DNA of 64,000 nt from Arthrobacter sp. 135MFCol5.1 (GCF_000374865.1 NZ_KB895463.1:1-64000); one strand, 5' to 3'. Positions 43,324 through 52,842 are shown, counted from the first letter of the stretch. The notes: generated from the sequence alone by a model not told the origin. Numbers and translations are program-made.

Positions 43324-44763
43324 CTACATGCTGAGGGCGGCCTCGATCGGGCCGATGGCGAAGAACAGCAGGAATGCCGCGGCAACGGCCCACATCAGCG
43401 GGTGGATGTCCTTGACCTTGCCCTGGACCGTGCGGATCAGGACGTAGGCGATAAAGCCGGCGCCCAGGCCGTTGGCGATCGAGTAGGTGAACGGCATGAG
43501 GGTGAAGGTCAGGAACGCCGGGATGGCAATGCCCCAGTCCTGCCAGTCAATCTTGCCCACCTGGGACACCATCATGAAGCCCACCACCACCAGGGCCGGG
43601 GCTACGGCCTCGAACGGGACCAGGTTGATCAGCGGGGTGAAGAACATGGCCACCAGGAACAGCAGGCCGGTGACGATCGAGGCGATGCCGGTCCGGGCGC
43701 CTTCGCCAATGCCGGCGCCGGCTTCGACGTAGATCTGGTTGGAGGAGACGGACGCGCCGCCGCCGATGATGGCACCGAGGGCGTCCACCTGGAGCACGCG
43801 GTCCACGTCGGGAATGTTGCCGTGTTCGTCGACCGTGCCGGCTTCGTTGGCCAGGCCCACCATGGTGCCCATCGCGTCGAAGAAGATGCTGAGCAGGATC
43901 ACGAAGGCCAGCAGGGTGGCGGCCACGAAGCCGAGGTCGGAGAAGGCGCCGAACGGGTTGGCCTTGCCGATCAGGGAGAGGTCCGGGGCGGCCCAGCCGC
44001 TGAATGTGGGGGCCACCAGGGACCACCCCTGCGGGTTGGAGGTCTTGCCGTCAAAGCTGGGGCCGATGTGGAGGGTCATCTCAAGGATGACGGACAGTAC
44101 GGTCGAGGTGATGATGCCGATCAGGATGGCGCCCTTGACCTTCCGGACCACCAAGGCGATGGTGAGGATCAGGCCGAAGACGAACACGGCGGTGGGCCAG
44201 CCCAGCAGTTTGCCATCGAAGCCCAGGCCCACGGGCACGGTGGTTCCTGCCACGTCCGGGATTCGCCGCACGAACCCGGCATTGACCAGGCCGATCAGGG
44301 CGATGAACAGGCCGATGCCCACCACGATTGCTGTCTTGAGCCCCTCGGGTACGGCCTTGAAGACGGCGGTGCGGAAACCGGTGAGGACCAGGATCAGCAT
44401 GGTGATGCCGGAGAGGACCACCAGGCCCATCATGTCCGGCCAGGTGAGGCCCGGATTCCTGGCGACCGTCACGGCTACGAAGGCGTTGACGCCCAGGCCG
44501 GTGGCCAGTGCGAAGGGGTGCCGTCCCCATGCGCCCATGAGGATGGTCAGGACCCCGGCCACGAGCGCAGTTACGGCGGCAACGGCGGTGAAACCGAGCG
44601 TTGCCCCGGTGGAGTCGGGACCGGACAGGATCAGGGGGTTCAGCACCACGATGTAGCTCATGGCGAAGAAGGTGGCGAACCCGCCGCGGATCTCGCGGGA
44701 AAAGTTGGAGCCTCGCTCCGTGACCATGAAATACCGGTCCAGGGCAGAGCCTTGCTTAAGCAT
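43324..44763 (-). CDS. NCS2-family purine permease (AzgA type)
   Basis: A 479-residue, 14-helix transporter. Signatures of the AzgA/PbuG branch are EIRGGFATFFAMSYIVVLNP near the start, GVNAFVAVTVARNPGLTWPD, SNQIYVEAGAGIGEGARTGI, and SIFFDAMGTMVGLANEAGTV. It imports guanine, hypoxanthine or adenine with protons. It begins with ATG at 44763 and is followed downstream by the terminator shared with the antiporter. No purine enzyme gene is nearby and no purine riboswitch was seen in the 107 bases upstream. Confidence 0.9.
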   Translation of the reverse strand: MLKQGSALDRYFMVTERGSNFSREIRGGFATFFAMSYIVVLNPLILSGPDSTGATLGFTAVAAVTALVAGVLTILMGAWGRHPFALATGLGVNAFVAVTVARNPGLTWPDMMGLVVLSGITMLILVLTGFRTAVFKAVPEGLKTAIVVGIGLFIALIGLVNAGFVRRIPDVAGTTVPVGLGFDGKLLGWPTAVFVFGLILTIALVVRKVKGAILIGIITSTVLSVILEMTLHIGPSFDGKTSNPQGWSLVAPTFSGWAAPDLSLIGKANPFGAFSDLGFVAATLLAFVILLSIFFDAMGTMVGLANEAGTVDEHGNIPDVDRVLQVDALGAIIGGGASVSSNQIYVEAGAGIGEGARTGIASIVTGLLFLVAMFFTPLINLVPFEAVAPALVVVGFMMVSQVGKIDWQDWGIAIPAFLTFTLMPFTYSIANGLGAGFIAYVLIRTVQGKVKDIHPLMWAVAAAFLLFFAIGPIEAALSM

Positions 44764-44870
44764 TAGTCCTCCGGGGGAATGTGTGGGGATACCTGCATCC
44801 TAAGGGTGCTGCACGGTGGGGGCGGCCAAATTCGCCTAGTCTGTAAGGAAGCCAACATGAGGAGCAGCCC

Positions 44871-45566
44871 ATGCGCCCGGTCCACCGGCAGTTGCTGAGC
44901 ATAATGCTCGGTTTGTTCGTCCTTGCAACCGCCACCCTTGGCCTGGTGGGGCCGGCCTCCGCGCATGATGCCGCGGAATCCACCACCCCGGCGCAGGGAG
45001 CCGCGTTGGCGGCCCCGCCTGAAGAAGTTTCGGTGACCTTCAGCAACCCGCCGCTGGGCATTGGTTCCTCGTTCTCGGTCAAGGATGCGTCCGGGAAGGA
45101 GTGGGCTGACGGTTCCGTCCGCATCGTCGACAACGTCGCCACCCAAAAGCTTCGATCGGGTGGCCCGGCGGGGGCGTACACGGTGGCGTGGCGCGTGGTC
45201 AGCTCAGATTCACACCCGATCGAGGGGACGTTCACGTTCACCGCGGCGTCGGGATCCGCCCCAGCGGGAGCCGCGGCCTCAGTCCCTGCCCCGTCGGAAA
45301 GTTCGACGGCGGCCAGCGCCGTCCCCGGCATGGGCACCGCGAGGCCGGGGGTGACGGAGGAACCGTCAGCACCTGCCGGCGCAGCCGAACCCTTCCAATG
45401 GAGCATCGTGCTGTTTGCGGCTGTGGCCGTTGGATTGCTCGTCAGCCTGGGCGTCCTGGCCCGGCGCAGGCTATCCGGTGACGGTGACACGCTTGACGAC
45501 GGGCACCAGCCCGACGAGGAGGACCGGCCCGACGACGGGGACACAGTTGGAGAGGGCCAGCGGTAG
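44871..45566 (+). CDS. copC: CopC domain copper-binding protein with membrane anchor
   Basis: A 231-residue exported protein: signal peptide ending near GPASA followed by a His-Asp N-terminus on the mature chain (HDAAESTTPAQG), as in CopC where the first His binds Cu(II). The CopC beta-fold is shown by PEEVSVTFSNPPLGIGSSFS and GAYTVAWRVVSSDSHPIEGT. After a Pro/Ala linker, a membrane helix lies at about 180-200, and the tail is acidic. No copD or DyP/YcnI partner gene lies beside it in this window. Confidence 0.87.
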   Translation: MRPVHRQLLSIMLGLFVLATATLGLVGPASAHDAAESTTPAQGAALAAPPEEVSVTFSNPPLGIGSSFSVKDASGKEWADGSVRIVDNVATQKLRSGGPAGAYTVAWRVVSSDSHPIEGTFTFTAASGSAPAGAAASVPAPSESSTAASAVPGMGTARPGVTEEPSAPAGAAEPFQWSIVLFAAVAVGLLVSLGVLARRRLSGDGDTLDDGHQPDEEDRPDDGDTVGEGQR

Positions 45567-45618
45567 CGGGCGCTTGGCTGAGCAGGCAGATCAAGGCCGG
45601 CGGTCAAAAGGATTGCCG

Positions 45619-46266
45619 TCAGCAGGTCAGCGCCGCAAAGCTGCCCGTTGCAGGGAAGGCGCCGGCCGACGGCTGGACAGTGCCAACGTTGACCTTGGCG
45701 GAGATCGCCTGGCCTACGGTCTTGGCCTGGCGCAGCACCTCCTTGGGTGACGGCGTGATCAGCTCGCCGACGCCCACCAGGTAGATGCCGATCGCCCGCA
45801 TGGCTGCTGCCACGTTCTTGCCTACGGCAATGCCGAAGTCGCTGAGCATGCGCCGCAGTTGGCTGTGGGCGCAACGCGTCAGGACAATGTGGTCTGCCAC
45901 CAGGATGCCTGTGGGCGTGTGGACCTGCCACTGGGGCGCTGCGGTGTCCTCCGGACCCTCAAGCATGGTCAGCTGCACAGCCCGGGTGGTATTCCGCACG
46001 TCGACGCTGTGGCTTGCGGCGTAGTTGCGCAGGTGCCGCAGGATCTCGTTCCGCTCCCTCAGGGTGTCACTGTCAGCGGCGTCGCAGCGCTGCAGCGACG
46101 ACGTGTTCGCCGGCTGCGCCGCGCCCAGGATATCCAGGCCGTCCACCACGATGGAGTCCACTCCGTGCCGGCGCAGTTCAGCGGCCACGGCCAGCCCGGA
46201 CAGTCCGGTGCCAATGATCACAGTGGTGGTCTGTTCGGTCCCGGCACTCCCAGACATGCTTGACAC
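45619..46266 (-). CDS. short FAD-binding protein, half-size flavoprotein
   Basis: A 215-residue protein opening with a dinucleotide-binding motif (VIIGTGLSGLAVAAELRRHG, then VDSIVVDGLD), followed by HLRNYAASHSVDVRNTTRAV and ILVADHIVLTRCAHSQLRRM. The second NAD(P) domain usual in pyridine nucleotide flavoproteins or Baeyer-Villiger enzymes is missing, so this is either a minimal single-domain flavoprotein or a remnant. GTG at 46266 is preferred over the ATG at 46257 because AAGGAGG lies nine bases before it. The downstream neighbour is copC (convergent). Confidence 0.66.
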   Translation of the reverse strand: MSSMSGSAGTEQTTTVIIGTGLSGLAVAAELRRHGVDSIVVDGLDILGAAQPANTSSLQRCDAADSDTLRERNEILRHLRNYAASHSVDVRNTTRAVQLTMLEGPEDTAAPQWQVHTPTGILVADHIVLTRCAHSQLRRMLSDFGIAVGKNVAAAMRAIGIYLVGVGELITPSPKEVLRQAKTVGQAISAKVNVGTVQPSAGAFPATGSFAALTC

Positions 46267-46684
46267 TACAGTTTCCCTCCTTCGAAGCTTCGGCAGGTTG
46301 CCGGCGACCTCGCCGGCTCGCGTCCCGATGCCCCCAAGCACGGTCGCAGCGCATGGCCGGGCCGCCCCCAACAGGAAGTTGCAGCTGGCGTCCCGGACCA
46401 ACAATGTCCTGAAGACTACAGAACAATTGCGGCCGTGAATAGCCCATGGGAGAAAACATTCGCCCGGTGGTGAAGGCGCTTTCCGGGAGCGCAGGGAAAG
46501 CCTGTGGATAACCCTCGTTCGCGCCCCTGAACAGGCTTGCTAAGCCGCGGGGGACGGAGAATAGTGGGAAATGGAAGCGGCCTGTTCCCTGCCGTTGCAG
46601 CAGCGGGACGGGGTGCACGGACCCGGGGCCGTTTTCTGGCAGAATAGCCGCAACATCAGGCAGTATCGCGAGGAGGCGGCCCCC
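46267..46684. other. 418-base intergenic region
   Basis: No convincing gene. It holds two short structures near the flavoprotein start: the palindrome CGAAGCTTCG (46283-46292) and GCCGGCGA-CC-TCGCCGGC (46300-46317). A single DnaA-box-like TGTGGATAA occurs at 46503-46511, without clusters or AT-rich DNA, so an origin is not suggested. Promoters for the two divergent genes must lie here. Confidence 0.5.
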
Positions 46685-47725
46685 ATGGGCTCACAAGAGT
46701 TGCATCCGGACCCCGCTCGGGACGGCGGTGGTTCTCCGGCCGCTCCCGAAGGCATCGTGGTGGGGGTCGATGGCTCCGAGCACGGCCAGTGCGCCCTGGT
46801 GTGGGCCGCGCGGGAGGCCCAGCGCCGTCGTCGTCCCCTCCACATCGTCACCGCCTACTCGGTGCCGATCTTCGCCGCGTCCGGCCTGGACGGCGGCTAC
46901 GCCACCGTGGACGACTCGGTCATCCGGGAGGGGGCCGAGGCCATCGCCAAACAGGCCCTCGAGAAGGTTTCGACGTACGACGTCGAGGCCAGCTCCTCGG
47001 TGGAGAACGGTGACGCCGCCGGTGTGCTGCTGGAGATCTCCGAAACCGCCGAGCTCCTGGTGGTGGGAACCCGCGGCCGCGGCGGCTTCGTGGGCCGGCT
47101 CCTGGGTTCGGTCAGCAGCGCGCTGCCCGCCCACGCGAAATGCCCCACGGTGACCGTGCCGCTGTTCTGCTCGGAGCGGCTCGGTGAGACCACCGAAGAC
47201 CGGCGCATCAAGGCAGAGCAGGCCAAATCCGGCCACCGGCCGGTGGAGAACGTGGTGGTGGTCGGCGTCGACGGTTCCGAGCAGGCCAGGGTGGCCGTGC
47301 TGGAAGCAGCTGACCAGGCCGAACGGCTCGGCGCCGCGCTCCGTGTGGTCTGTGCCGTGCCGCAGTACAGCGGTTCCTTGGCGTGGGTTCCCGCCCCGAT
47401 GGACCGGAAGGCCTTGTTTGAGGACATCCGCGTCACCCTGGACGCGGGCATGGCCTGGCTTCGCAGCCACTATCCCCACTTGCGGGCCGATTACGAGCTC
47501 AAGGACGGTTCGCCTGTCGACGTCCTCGTGGAGGAGAGCAGGCACGTGGAACTGGTGGTGGTGGGCACCCGCGGCCGCGGTGGCTTCACCGGCATGCTCC
47601 TCGGCTCAACATCGGACGGCGTACTCCATCATGCCAGGGGACCGGTCATGGTGGTGCCGGACCGGGAAGACCCGCGCCTGGCAGACCGGGCACGGTTCGG
47701 GCCCATCCTGGGCGACGCAGCGTAG
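46685..47725 (+). CDS. universal stress protein with two UspA domains
   Basis: A 346-residue tandem UspA protein: domain 1 (about 24-165) begins IVVGVDGSEHGQCALVWAAR and ends LLVVGTRGRGGFVGRLLGSV; domain 2 (about 190-330) begins VVVVGVDGSEQARVAVLEAA and ends ELVVVGTRGRGGFTGMLLGS. Both have the ATP-binding G-2x-G-9x-G[S/T] loops. Two-domain forms are common stress proteins of actinobacteria (hypoxia, starvation). ATG at 46685 has a GAGGAGG site. The rifampicin phosphotransferase-like gene follows by 33 bases, so the two probably form an operon. Confidence 0.9.
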   Translation: MGSQELHPDPARDGGGSPAAPEGIVVGVDGSEHGQCALVWAAREAQRRRRPLHIVTAYSVPIFAASGLDGGYATVDDSVIREGAEAIAKQALEKVSTYDVEASSSVENGDAAGVLLEISETAELLVVGTRGRGGFVGRLLGSVSSALPAHAKCPTVTVPLFCSERLGETTEDRRIKAEQAKSGHRPVENVVVVGVDGSEQARVAVLEAADQAERLGAALRVVCAVPQYSGSLAWVPAPMDRKALFEDIRVTLDAGMAWLRSHYPHLRADYELKDGSPVDVLVEESRHVELVVVGTRGRGGFTGMLLGSTSDGVLHHARGPVMVVPDREDPRLADRARFGPILGDAA

Positions 47726-47758
47726 GCACACCAGGTCCGCCGGCAGGCCAGCCACGCC

Positions 47759-50614
47759 ATGGGGCAGCAGGGGATACCGTCATCGGGCACCAGCGCAGGC
47801 GCCGGTCCCGTCCTGCCGCTGGAGGCCCTCGACGCCGGAATGCTGGCCCTCGTGGGCGGCAAGGCGGCGAACCTCGGCGAGTTGATGTCCGCCGGGCTGC
47901 CCGTCCCGGAAGGTTTCTGCCTGACAACAGAGGCATATTGGCAGGTGGTCGGCACCCCTGAGCCCGTCCTTCCCGGACTTGCCGATGCCTTTGCGGCCCT
48001 GCAGGGAGCAGCACGGGCCACAAGCCATGATTTTGCCGCCAGCGGGTCAATCGACCTGGCCGGACCGGCCGGAACCGCGCGTGCCGCAATCCTGGCGGCG
48101 CCGCTTCCGGCAGCAGTATCCGACGCCGTCGGGCAGGCGTACGCCGCGATGGGACCGGACGTTCCGGTGGCGGTACGGTCCTCCGCTACCGCCGAGGACC
48201 TGCCGTTTGCGAGTTTCGCCGGCCAGCAGGACACCTACCTCAACGTCATCGGAGGGGACGCGGTCCTTGAGGCAGTGCGCAATTGCTGGGCATCGCTCTG
48301 GACCGACCGTGCAACTGCCTACCGGGCAAGCCTGGGCATCGACCCTGCCGGAGTGGCCATCGCCGTAGTGGTGCAGCGGATGGTGGATGCAGACACGGCG
48401 GGAGTCATGTTCACGGCGAACCCACTCACCGGGCGGCGCCGGCAGCTCGTCATCGATGCCGGCCGGGGCCTCGGCGAAGCAGTGGTCTCCGGCGCGGTCA
48501 ACCCGGACCACTTTGTGGTGGATGGCCTGACCGGCAGGGCAGTGGAGCAGCGGCTTGGCGGGGAAGGCGTCGAGGTCAGGTCCCTTCCCGGCGGCGGCAC
48601 GGAGACGAGGAAGTTGCCGGGCAGCACCGGAACGCCCTGCCTGACGGAACCCCAGCTGGCCGCCCTGGCGAGGCTTGGGCTGCAGGCCGAAGACCACTTC
48701 GGCGCCCCGCAGGACACCGAGTGGGCCATCGACAACGCCGGGGCCTTGTGGCTGACCCAATCCCGGCCCATCACCACCCTCTACCCGGTCCCGGAAAGCA
48801 ACGGGGCCGCCCACGTCCGCCACGGCGGGCCCGGCGCCGGCGGCACCAGGGCGTACCTGTGCTTCAGCCTGGCGCAGGGACTCACCCGGCCGCTTACCCC
48901 CATGGGGCTGGCCGCCTTGCGCCTTGTCGCCTCGTCCGTGGCCACGGCCGCACGGTTCCCTGTTCCCGAACCCCGGCGGGGGCCGTCCCCGTACGCCGAG
49001 GCAGGGCAGCGGATATACATCGACTTCACCACGCCCCTTCGCAGCGCCGTGGGCCGCCGCATCGTTCCCCGGGTCTTTGACGTCATGGAGGCACGGACCG
49101 CAGCGGTCATGCGTCAACTGTTCGAGGACCCTGCCTTTTCGGTGACCGGCAGGACGCCCCTCGGGCTCCTCCGGCACGCAGGCCCGGCAGCAGTGCACGC
49201 CAAGGTTCCGCAGGCAGTACTTCGGGCCCTGCTCCGGCCCGGGGCGGCGCTCCGCCGGCTGGACCGCTTTACCCGGGACTTCGAGGGATCCTTGGCCCCC
49301 ACCGATGGTCCCGGGGCCCTGGCCAGGCTGGACCATGTCGAGGCCCTCCTGGGAGCCCGCCTTTTTCCGATTGTTCCGGCCATACTTCCCCTCCCCTTGG
49401 TGGGCTTTGCGATGCTGGGCCTCGCCGGAAAGCTCCTTGGCGACGACGCGTGGGACGAACTCCAGCCCGTGATCCGGGGCCTGCCGAACAACGTCACCAC
49501 CGAGATGGACCTTGATTTGTGGCGCCTCGCCTCGGCCATCAAGGATGATGGCGAATCGGCAGCCGCCCTGATGGGATCGGATCCAGCGGCGCTGGCGGAA
49601 GACTTCAGGGCCGGGCGGCTGCCCGCGCGCCTGGACGCCGGGCTGGGGCGGTTCCTGGAGCGGTACGGGCACCGGGCGGTGGCTGAGATCGACATCGGGC
49701 TGCCGCGGTGGTCGGAAGAGCCCGCACATATCCTGGGCATCCTGGCCAATTACCTCCGGTTGGAAGATCCCGCCCTAGCGCCGGACCGGCAGTTCAGCAC
49801 AGCAGCCGAGGACGCTGAAGCCCAGGTCGAGCGGCTCGTAGCCCGCGCAGCCGGGCGCGGCAGGACCAGGGGAGTGTTGGTGCGGGCCGCCCTGCGCAGG
49901 GCACGGCTCTTCGCCGGCCTGCGTGAACTGCCCAAGTACCAGCTTGTGCTTGGCCTTGGAGAAGTCCGCAGGCAACTGCTCCTGGTGGGCGCCGAACTCG
50001 CGGAGGCAGGAGCCCTCGACCGCCCGGACGACGTCTTCTTCCTGGACTTCGCCGAGGTGCGGCAGGCCCTTTCCGGTGTAACAGCGGACCCGGGAGCAAC
50101 GTTGCCGGACGTCCGGCAGCTTGTCGCCGGCCGGCGGGCGGACTACCGCCGGGAGCTTGATCGCCGGCATATACCCCGGGTGCTCCTCTCGGACGGCACC
50201 GAACCCGAAGCGGTCCGTACCGCCACCGGCATGGCGGACGGAACGCTGGCTGGAAGTCCTGCCTCGGCAGGGACGGTGACGGCAGCGGCACGGGTGGTCC
50301 TGGACCCCGTCGGCGCCCGCCTCGAACCGGGCGAGATCCTGGTTGCCCCGTCAACTGACCCCGGGTGGACGCCGTTGTTCCTTACTGCCGGAGGGCTCGT
50401 GATGGAAATGGGCGGCGCCAACTCCCACGGCGCTGTGGTGGCCAGGGAATACGGGATCCCCGCGGTCGTCGGGGTGGCGGATGCCACCAGGCTGATAACC
50501 ACCGGCCAAAGAGTAACGGTCGACGGCGGTCAGGGAACCGTCGTGCCCGACCGTCCTGCCGGTACCGAAGTTTTAGGGACCCATGCCGGCACGGACCCGG
50601 CCGCGCGGGCGTAA
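47759..50614 (+). CDS. rph: rifampicin phosphotransferase / PEP-synthase-like enzyme
   Basis: A 951-residue, three-domain protein. The N-terminal ATP-grasp domain has GGKAANLGELMSAGLPVPEG and VAVRSSATAEDLPFASFAGQ, and the DAGRGLGEAVVSGAV segment. A helical middle domain (about 360-780) follows and differs from PEP synthase. The C-terminal swivelling His domain carries GGANSHGAVVAREYGIPAVV with the phospho-His at residue 890. RPH uses ATP to phosphorylate rifampicin, giving AMP and phosphate, and a related domain order occurs in PEP synthase; the fused middle domain supports RPH, while a true pyruvate dikinase would have a C-terminal PEP-binding barrel. Substrate not tested. Confidence 0.78.
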   Translation: MGQQGIPSSGTSAGAGPVLPLEALDAGMLALVGGKAANLGELMSAGLPVPEGFCLTTEAYWQVVGTPEPVLPGLADAFAALQGAARATSHDFAASGSIDLAGPAGTARAAILAAPLPAAVSDAVGQAYAAMGPDVPVAVRSSATAEDLPFASFAGQQDTYLNVIGGDAVLEAVRNCWASLWTDRATAYRASLGIDPAGVAIAVVVQRMVDADTAGVMFTANPLTGRRRQLVIDAGRGLGEAVVSGAVNPDHFVVDGLTGRAVEQRLGGEGVEVRSLPGGGTETRKLPGSTGTPCLTEPQLAALARLGLQAEDHFGAPQDTEWAIDNAGALWLTQSRPITTLYPVPESNGAAHVRHGGPGAGGTRAYLCFSLAQGLTRPLTPMGLAALRLVASSVATAARFPVPEPRRGPSPYAEAGQRIYIDFTTPLRSAVGRRIVPRVFDVMEARTAAVMRQLFEDPAFSVTGRTPLGLLRHAGPAAVHAKVPQAVLRALLRPGAALRRLDRFTRDFEGSLAPTDGPGALARLDHVEALLGARLFPIVPAILPLPLVGFAMLGLAGKLLGDDAWDELQPVIRGLPNNVTTEMDLDLWRLASAIKDDGESAAALMGSDPAALAEDFRAGRLPARLDAGLGRFLERYGHRAVAEIDIGLPRWSEEPAHILGILANYLRLEDPALAPDRQFSTAAEDAEAQVERLVARAAGRGRTRGVLVRAALRRARLFAGLRELPKYQLVLGLGEVRRQLLLVGAELAEAGALDRPDDVFFLDFAEVRQALSGVTADPGATLPDVRQLVAGRRADYRRELDRRHIPRVLLSDGTEPEAVRTATGMADGTLAGSPASAGTVTAAARVVLDPVGARLEPGEILVAPSTDPGWTPLFLTAGGLVMEMGGANSHGAVVAREYGIPAVVGVADATRLITTGQRVTVDGGQGTVVPDRPAGTEVLGTHAGTDPAARA

Positions 50615-50623
50615 CCTTGATCT

Positions 50624-51835
50624 ATGGGTTCCAACACGCTGGATTCCAGCGGAGAGTTGCAGCAGCGCAGCACATTGCAACAGCGCAGCACACTGCGCCG
50701 ACGGACATGGCTTCGGTGGATGCCGGCCGCCGCAGCCCCGGTGGTGATCGCTGTGGGCGCGCTCACCGGGTCCCTGCCCGCCAGCGCCGGAGACCCGCTG
50801 CCCGCGAAAACCCCCGCACAAGTCCTGGAACTGGTGGGCACCCATCAGGTGCACTCTTTCTCGGGAACCTTGGAGCAGGTGTCGGAGTTGGGCCTGCCCG
50901 AGCTTCCGGCCGCCGGCAAGACCTCCGCCCCTGCATCAGCCGGGAGCGCAGCCGCCGTTATCGAGCTCCTGTCCGGCCGGCACAGCGCCCGCATCTACGT
51001 TGACGGCAAGGACAACGCCCGCGTGCAGGTCGTGGACCAGTTGGCAGAACGGGACGTGGTCCGGGATGGCAATGATGTCTGGTTCTACTCGTCGAAGGAC
51101 AACACCGCTGAGCACCTGACGCTGCCCGCAAAAACCCAGGATTCGATGCCCTCGAGGGACATGCAGGGCACACCCGGCGTCCCCGCGCCGGACGACCTGG
51201 CGCAGCAGCTCCTGTCCAAGGTCGATCCCACCACCGCCGTCACCGTGGGACCGGACGTCGTTGTTGCCGGCCGCAGCGCTTACAACCTGGTGATTGAGCC
51301 CCGCACCGATGCAACGCTGGTGGGCAAGGTGGCCATCGCGGTCGATGGCCAAACGGGCATGCCGCTGTCCGTCCAGGTGACCGCGCGCGGAGCCGACAAA
51401 CCGGCATTTCGTTCCGGTTTCACCGCCTTTTCCCTGGACACGCCGGATCAGTCCCTGTTCAGCTTCACGCCACCGCCGGGCAGCACGGTGAAGGACGTTC
51501 CGGTTCCGGACAAGTCCCATGAGCCGGCAGATGCTCCACATCCGGGGCCCATGGCCAACCCGGACCAGCTGCTTCCCCAGCTCGAAGCGAAGGCGCACCT
51601 CTCCGTGGCCGGAACCGGCTGGGAAACGGTAGTGGGCACGGCAGCGGGCGCTTCCGGTTCAGCTGCAGCGTCCCTGCTGGCCGATCCGCTGCTGGCACAG
51701 GCCGCAGTCCCCGTCCCGGGCGGCCGGCTTCTCTCCACAGCCCTGGTGAACGTACTGGTCACTGACGACGGCCGGATGTTCGCTGGCATGGTGCCGCCGG
51801 AGGCACTGCAGGCCGCAGCGGCAGCGGCTCGGTGA
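50624..51835 (+). CDS. LolA-like/DUF2092 exported protein
   Basis: A 403-residue protein with an N-terminal membrane helix at about 30-48 (RWMPAAAAPVVIAVGALTGS) that may be an uncleaved anchor, then a beta-rich domain like LolA/RseB: AQVLELVGTHQVHSFSGTLE, ARIYVDGKDNARVQVVDQLA, VWFYSSKDNTAEHLTL, and RSAYNLVIEPRTDATLVGKV. In Gram-positive bacteria such proteins stay outside the membrane and may act in sensing or lipid or peptide binding. The stop overlaps the start of the ABC ATPase gene, suggesting one operon with the exporter. The first 25 residues carry a short repeat (LQQRSTLQQRST). Confidence 0.76.
   Translation: MGSNTLDSSGELQQRSTLQQRSTLRRRTWLRWMPAAAAPVVIAVGALTGSLPASAGDPLPAKTPAQVLELVGTHQVHSFSGTLEQVSELGLPELPAAGKTSAPASAGSAAAVIELLSGRHSARIYVDGKDNARVQVVDQLAERDVVRDGNDVWFYSSKDNTAEHLTLPAKTQDSMPSRDMQGTPGVPAPDDLAQQLLSKVDPTTAVTVGPDVVVAGRSAYNLVIEPRTDATLVGKVAIAVDGQTGMPLSVQVTARGADKPAFRSGFTAFSLDTPDQSLFSFTPPPGSTVKDVPVPDKSHEPADAPHPGPMANPDQLLPQLEAKAHLSVAGTGWETVVGTAAGASGSAAASLLADPLLAQAAVPVPGGRLLSTALVNVLVTDDGRMFAGMVPPEALQAAAAAAR
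50657..50692 (+). repeat. 18-bp tandem repeat (two copies)
   Basis: TTGCAGCAGCGCAGCACA (50657-50674) is followed by TTGCAACAGCGCAGCACA (50675-50692), encoding LQQRST twice at the start of the LolA-like protein. The third unit is degenerate (CTGCGCCG). Confidence 0.85.
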
Positions 51836-52842
51836 GTACGGGCCTGGCGGGCGCTGGTCCGGCGGCTGCCGGGCTTGCGATCGAGACCCATGGCCTGAGT
51901 AAGCGGTTCGGCCAGCAGACCGCCGTCGATGCTGTGGACCTCGCCGTCCCGCACGGGGCGGTGTTCGGTTTCCTTGGGCCCAACGGGTCCGGCAAGACCA
52001 CCACCATCCGCATGCTGCTTGGCCTGGCGGCCGCCTCCGCCGGAACCGTGAACCTGCTCGGCAGGCAGATGCCGGATGAGTTCCACGACGTGCTTCCGCG
52101 GGTCGGTGCCTTGGTGGAAGGACCGGCGTTCTATCCCTTTCTCTCCGGGGCCGCCAACCTCCACCGGCTTGATGCCGCCGGCCGGCACACCGTGCCGGCC
52201 ACCCGCAAGGCCAGGGTGGAACGGGCCCTGGAGCGCGTGGGATTGGAACACGCGGCCCGGAAGCGGGTCCACGCGTACTCACTGGGGATGAAGCAGCGGC
52301 TGGGCATTGCCAACGCGCTGCTGTCTCCCCGGGACCTGCTGGTGCTGGATGAGCCCACCAATGGATTGGATCCTCAAGGTACGCGTGAGGTGCGCAACCT
52401 GGTCCGGTCCCTGGCCCACGAGGGCACCACCGTGTTCGTCTCCAGCCACCTGCTGGCCGAGGTGGACCAGATGTGTACCCACGCCGCAGTAATGAGCGCC
52501 GGCAAGCTCGTGGCGCAAGGGCCGCTGGCTGAACTCCGGCAAGCCGGCAGCACCCGCCTCCGGCTGGTCACCCCGGACGGCGGCGCGGCGCGGCGGGTCC
52601 TCGCGCGGCTGGGGCTGCCACCCGCACCTGTGGACGGGGAATCCGGCAAGCCGTCGCCGGACGGCGAGACCATCGTGGCGGCCTTGGTTACCTCAGTGCA
52701 GCCACCCGCCCCGCTCCCGGAAGAAGTCGTTGCGCACCTGGTCCAGGCCGGGGTGCGTGTCCGGGGCTTCGCCGTCGAACGCGAAAGCCTCGAAGACCGC
52801 TTCGTTGCCCTTACCGGGGAAGGATTCGACGTTGCCCAGTAG
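51832..52842 (+). CDS. ABC transporter ATP-binding protein
   Basis: A 336-residue ATPase: Walker A GFLGPNGSGKTTTIRMLLGL, the signature YSLGMKQRLGIANALLSPRD, and Walker B LLVLDEPTNGLDPQGTREV. A 90-residue C-terminal regulatory part follows. It belongs to the drug/bacitracin exporter type (CcmA/BcrA-like) and is paired with the membrane protein gene that starts inside its 3' end. Substrate unknown; antibiotic or lipid export is typical of the type. GTG start at 51832 overlaps the previous stop. Confidence 0.93.
   Translation: MSTGLAGAGPAAAGLAIETHGLSKRFGQQTAVDAVDLAVPHGAVFGFLGPNGSGKTTTIRMLLGLAAASAGTVNLLGRQMPDEFHDVLPRVGALVEGPAFYPFLSGAANLHRLDAAGRHTVPATRKARVERALERVGLEHAARKRVHAYSLGMKQRLGIANALLSPRDLLVLDEPTNGLDPQGTREVRNLVRSLAHEGTTVFVSSHLLAEVDQMCTHAAVMSAGKLVAQGPLAELRQAGSTRLRLVTPDGGAARRVLARLGLPPAPVDGESGKPSPDGETIVAALVTSVQPPAPLPEEVVAHLVQAGVRVRGFAVERESLEDRFVALTGEGFDVAQ

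Noticed and set aside
42547..44766. 739-codon open frame on the plus strand opposite the purine permease and overlapping the antiporter
   Set aside because: It covers recognisable genes on both strands, has no domain, and its amino-acid composition is that of GC-rich antisense DNA.
46503..46511. Single DnaA-box-like TGTGGATAA
   Set aside because: One box without clusters, AT-rich DNA or replication genes; expected by chance.
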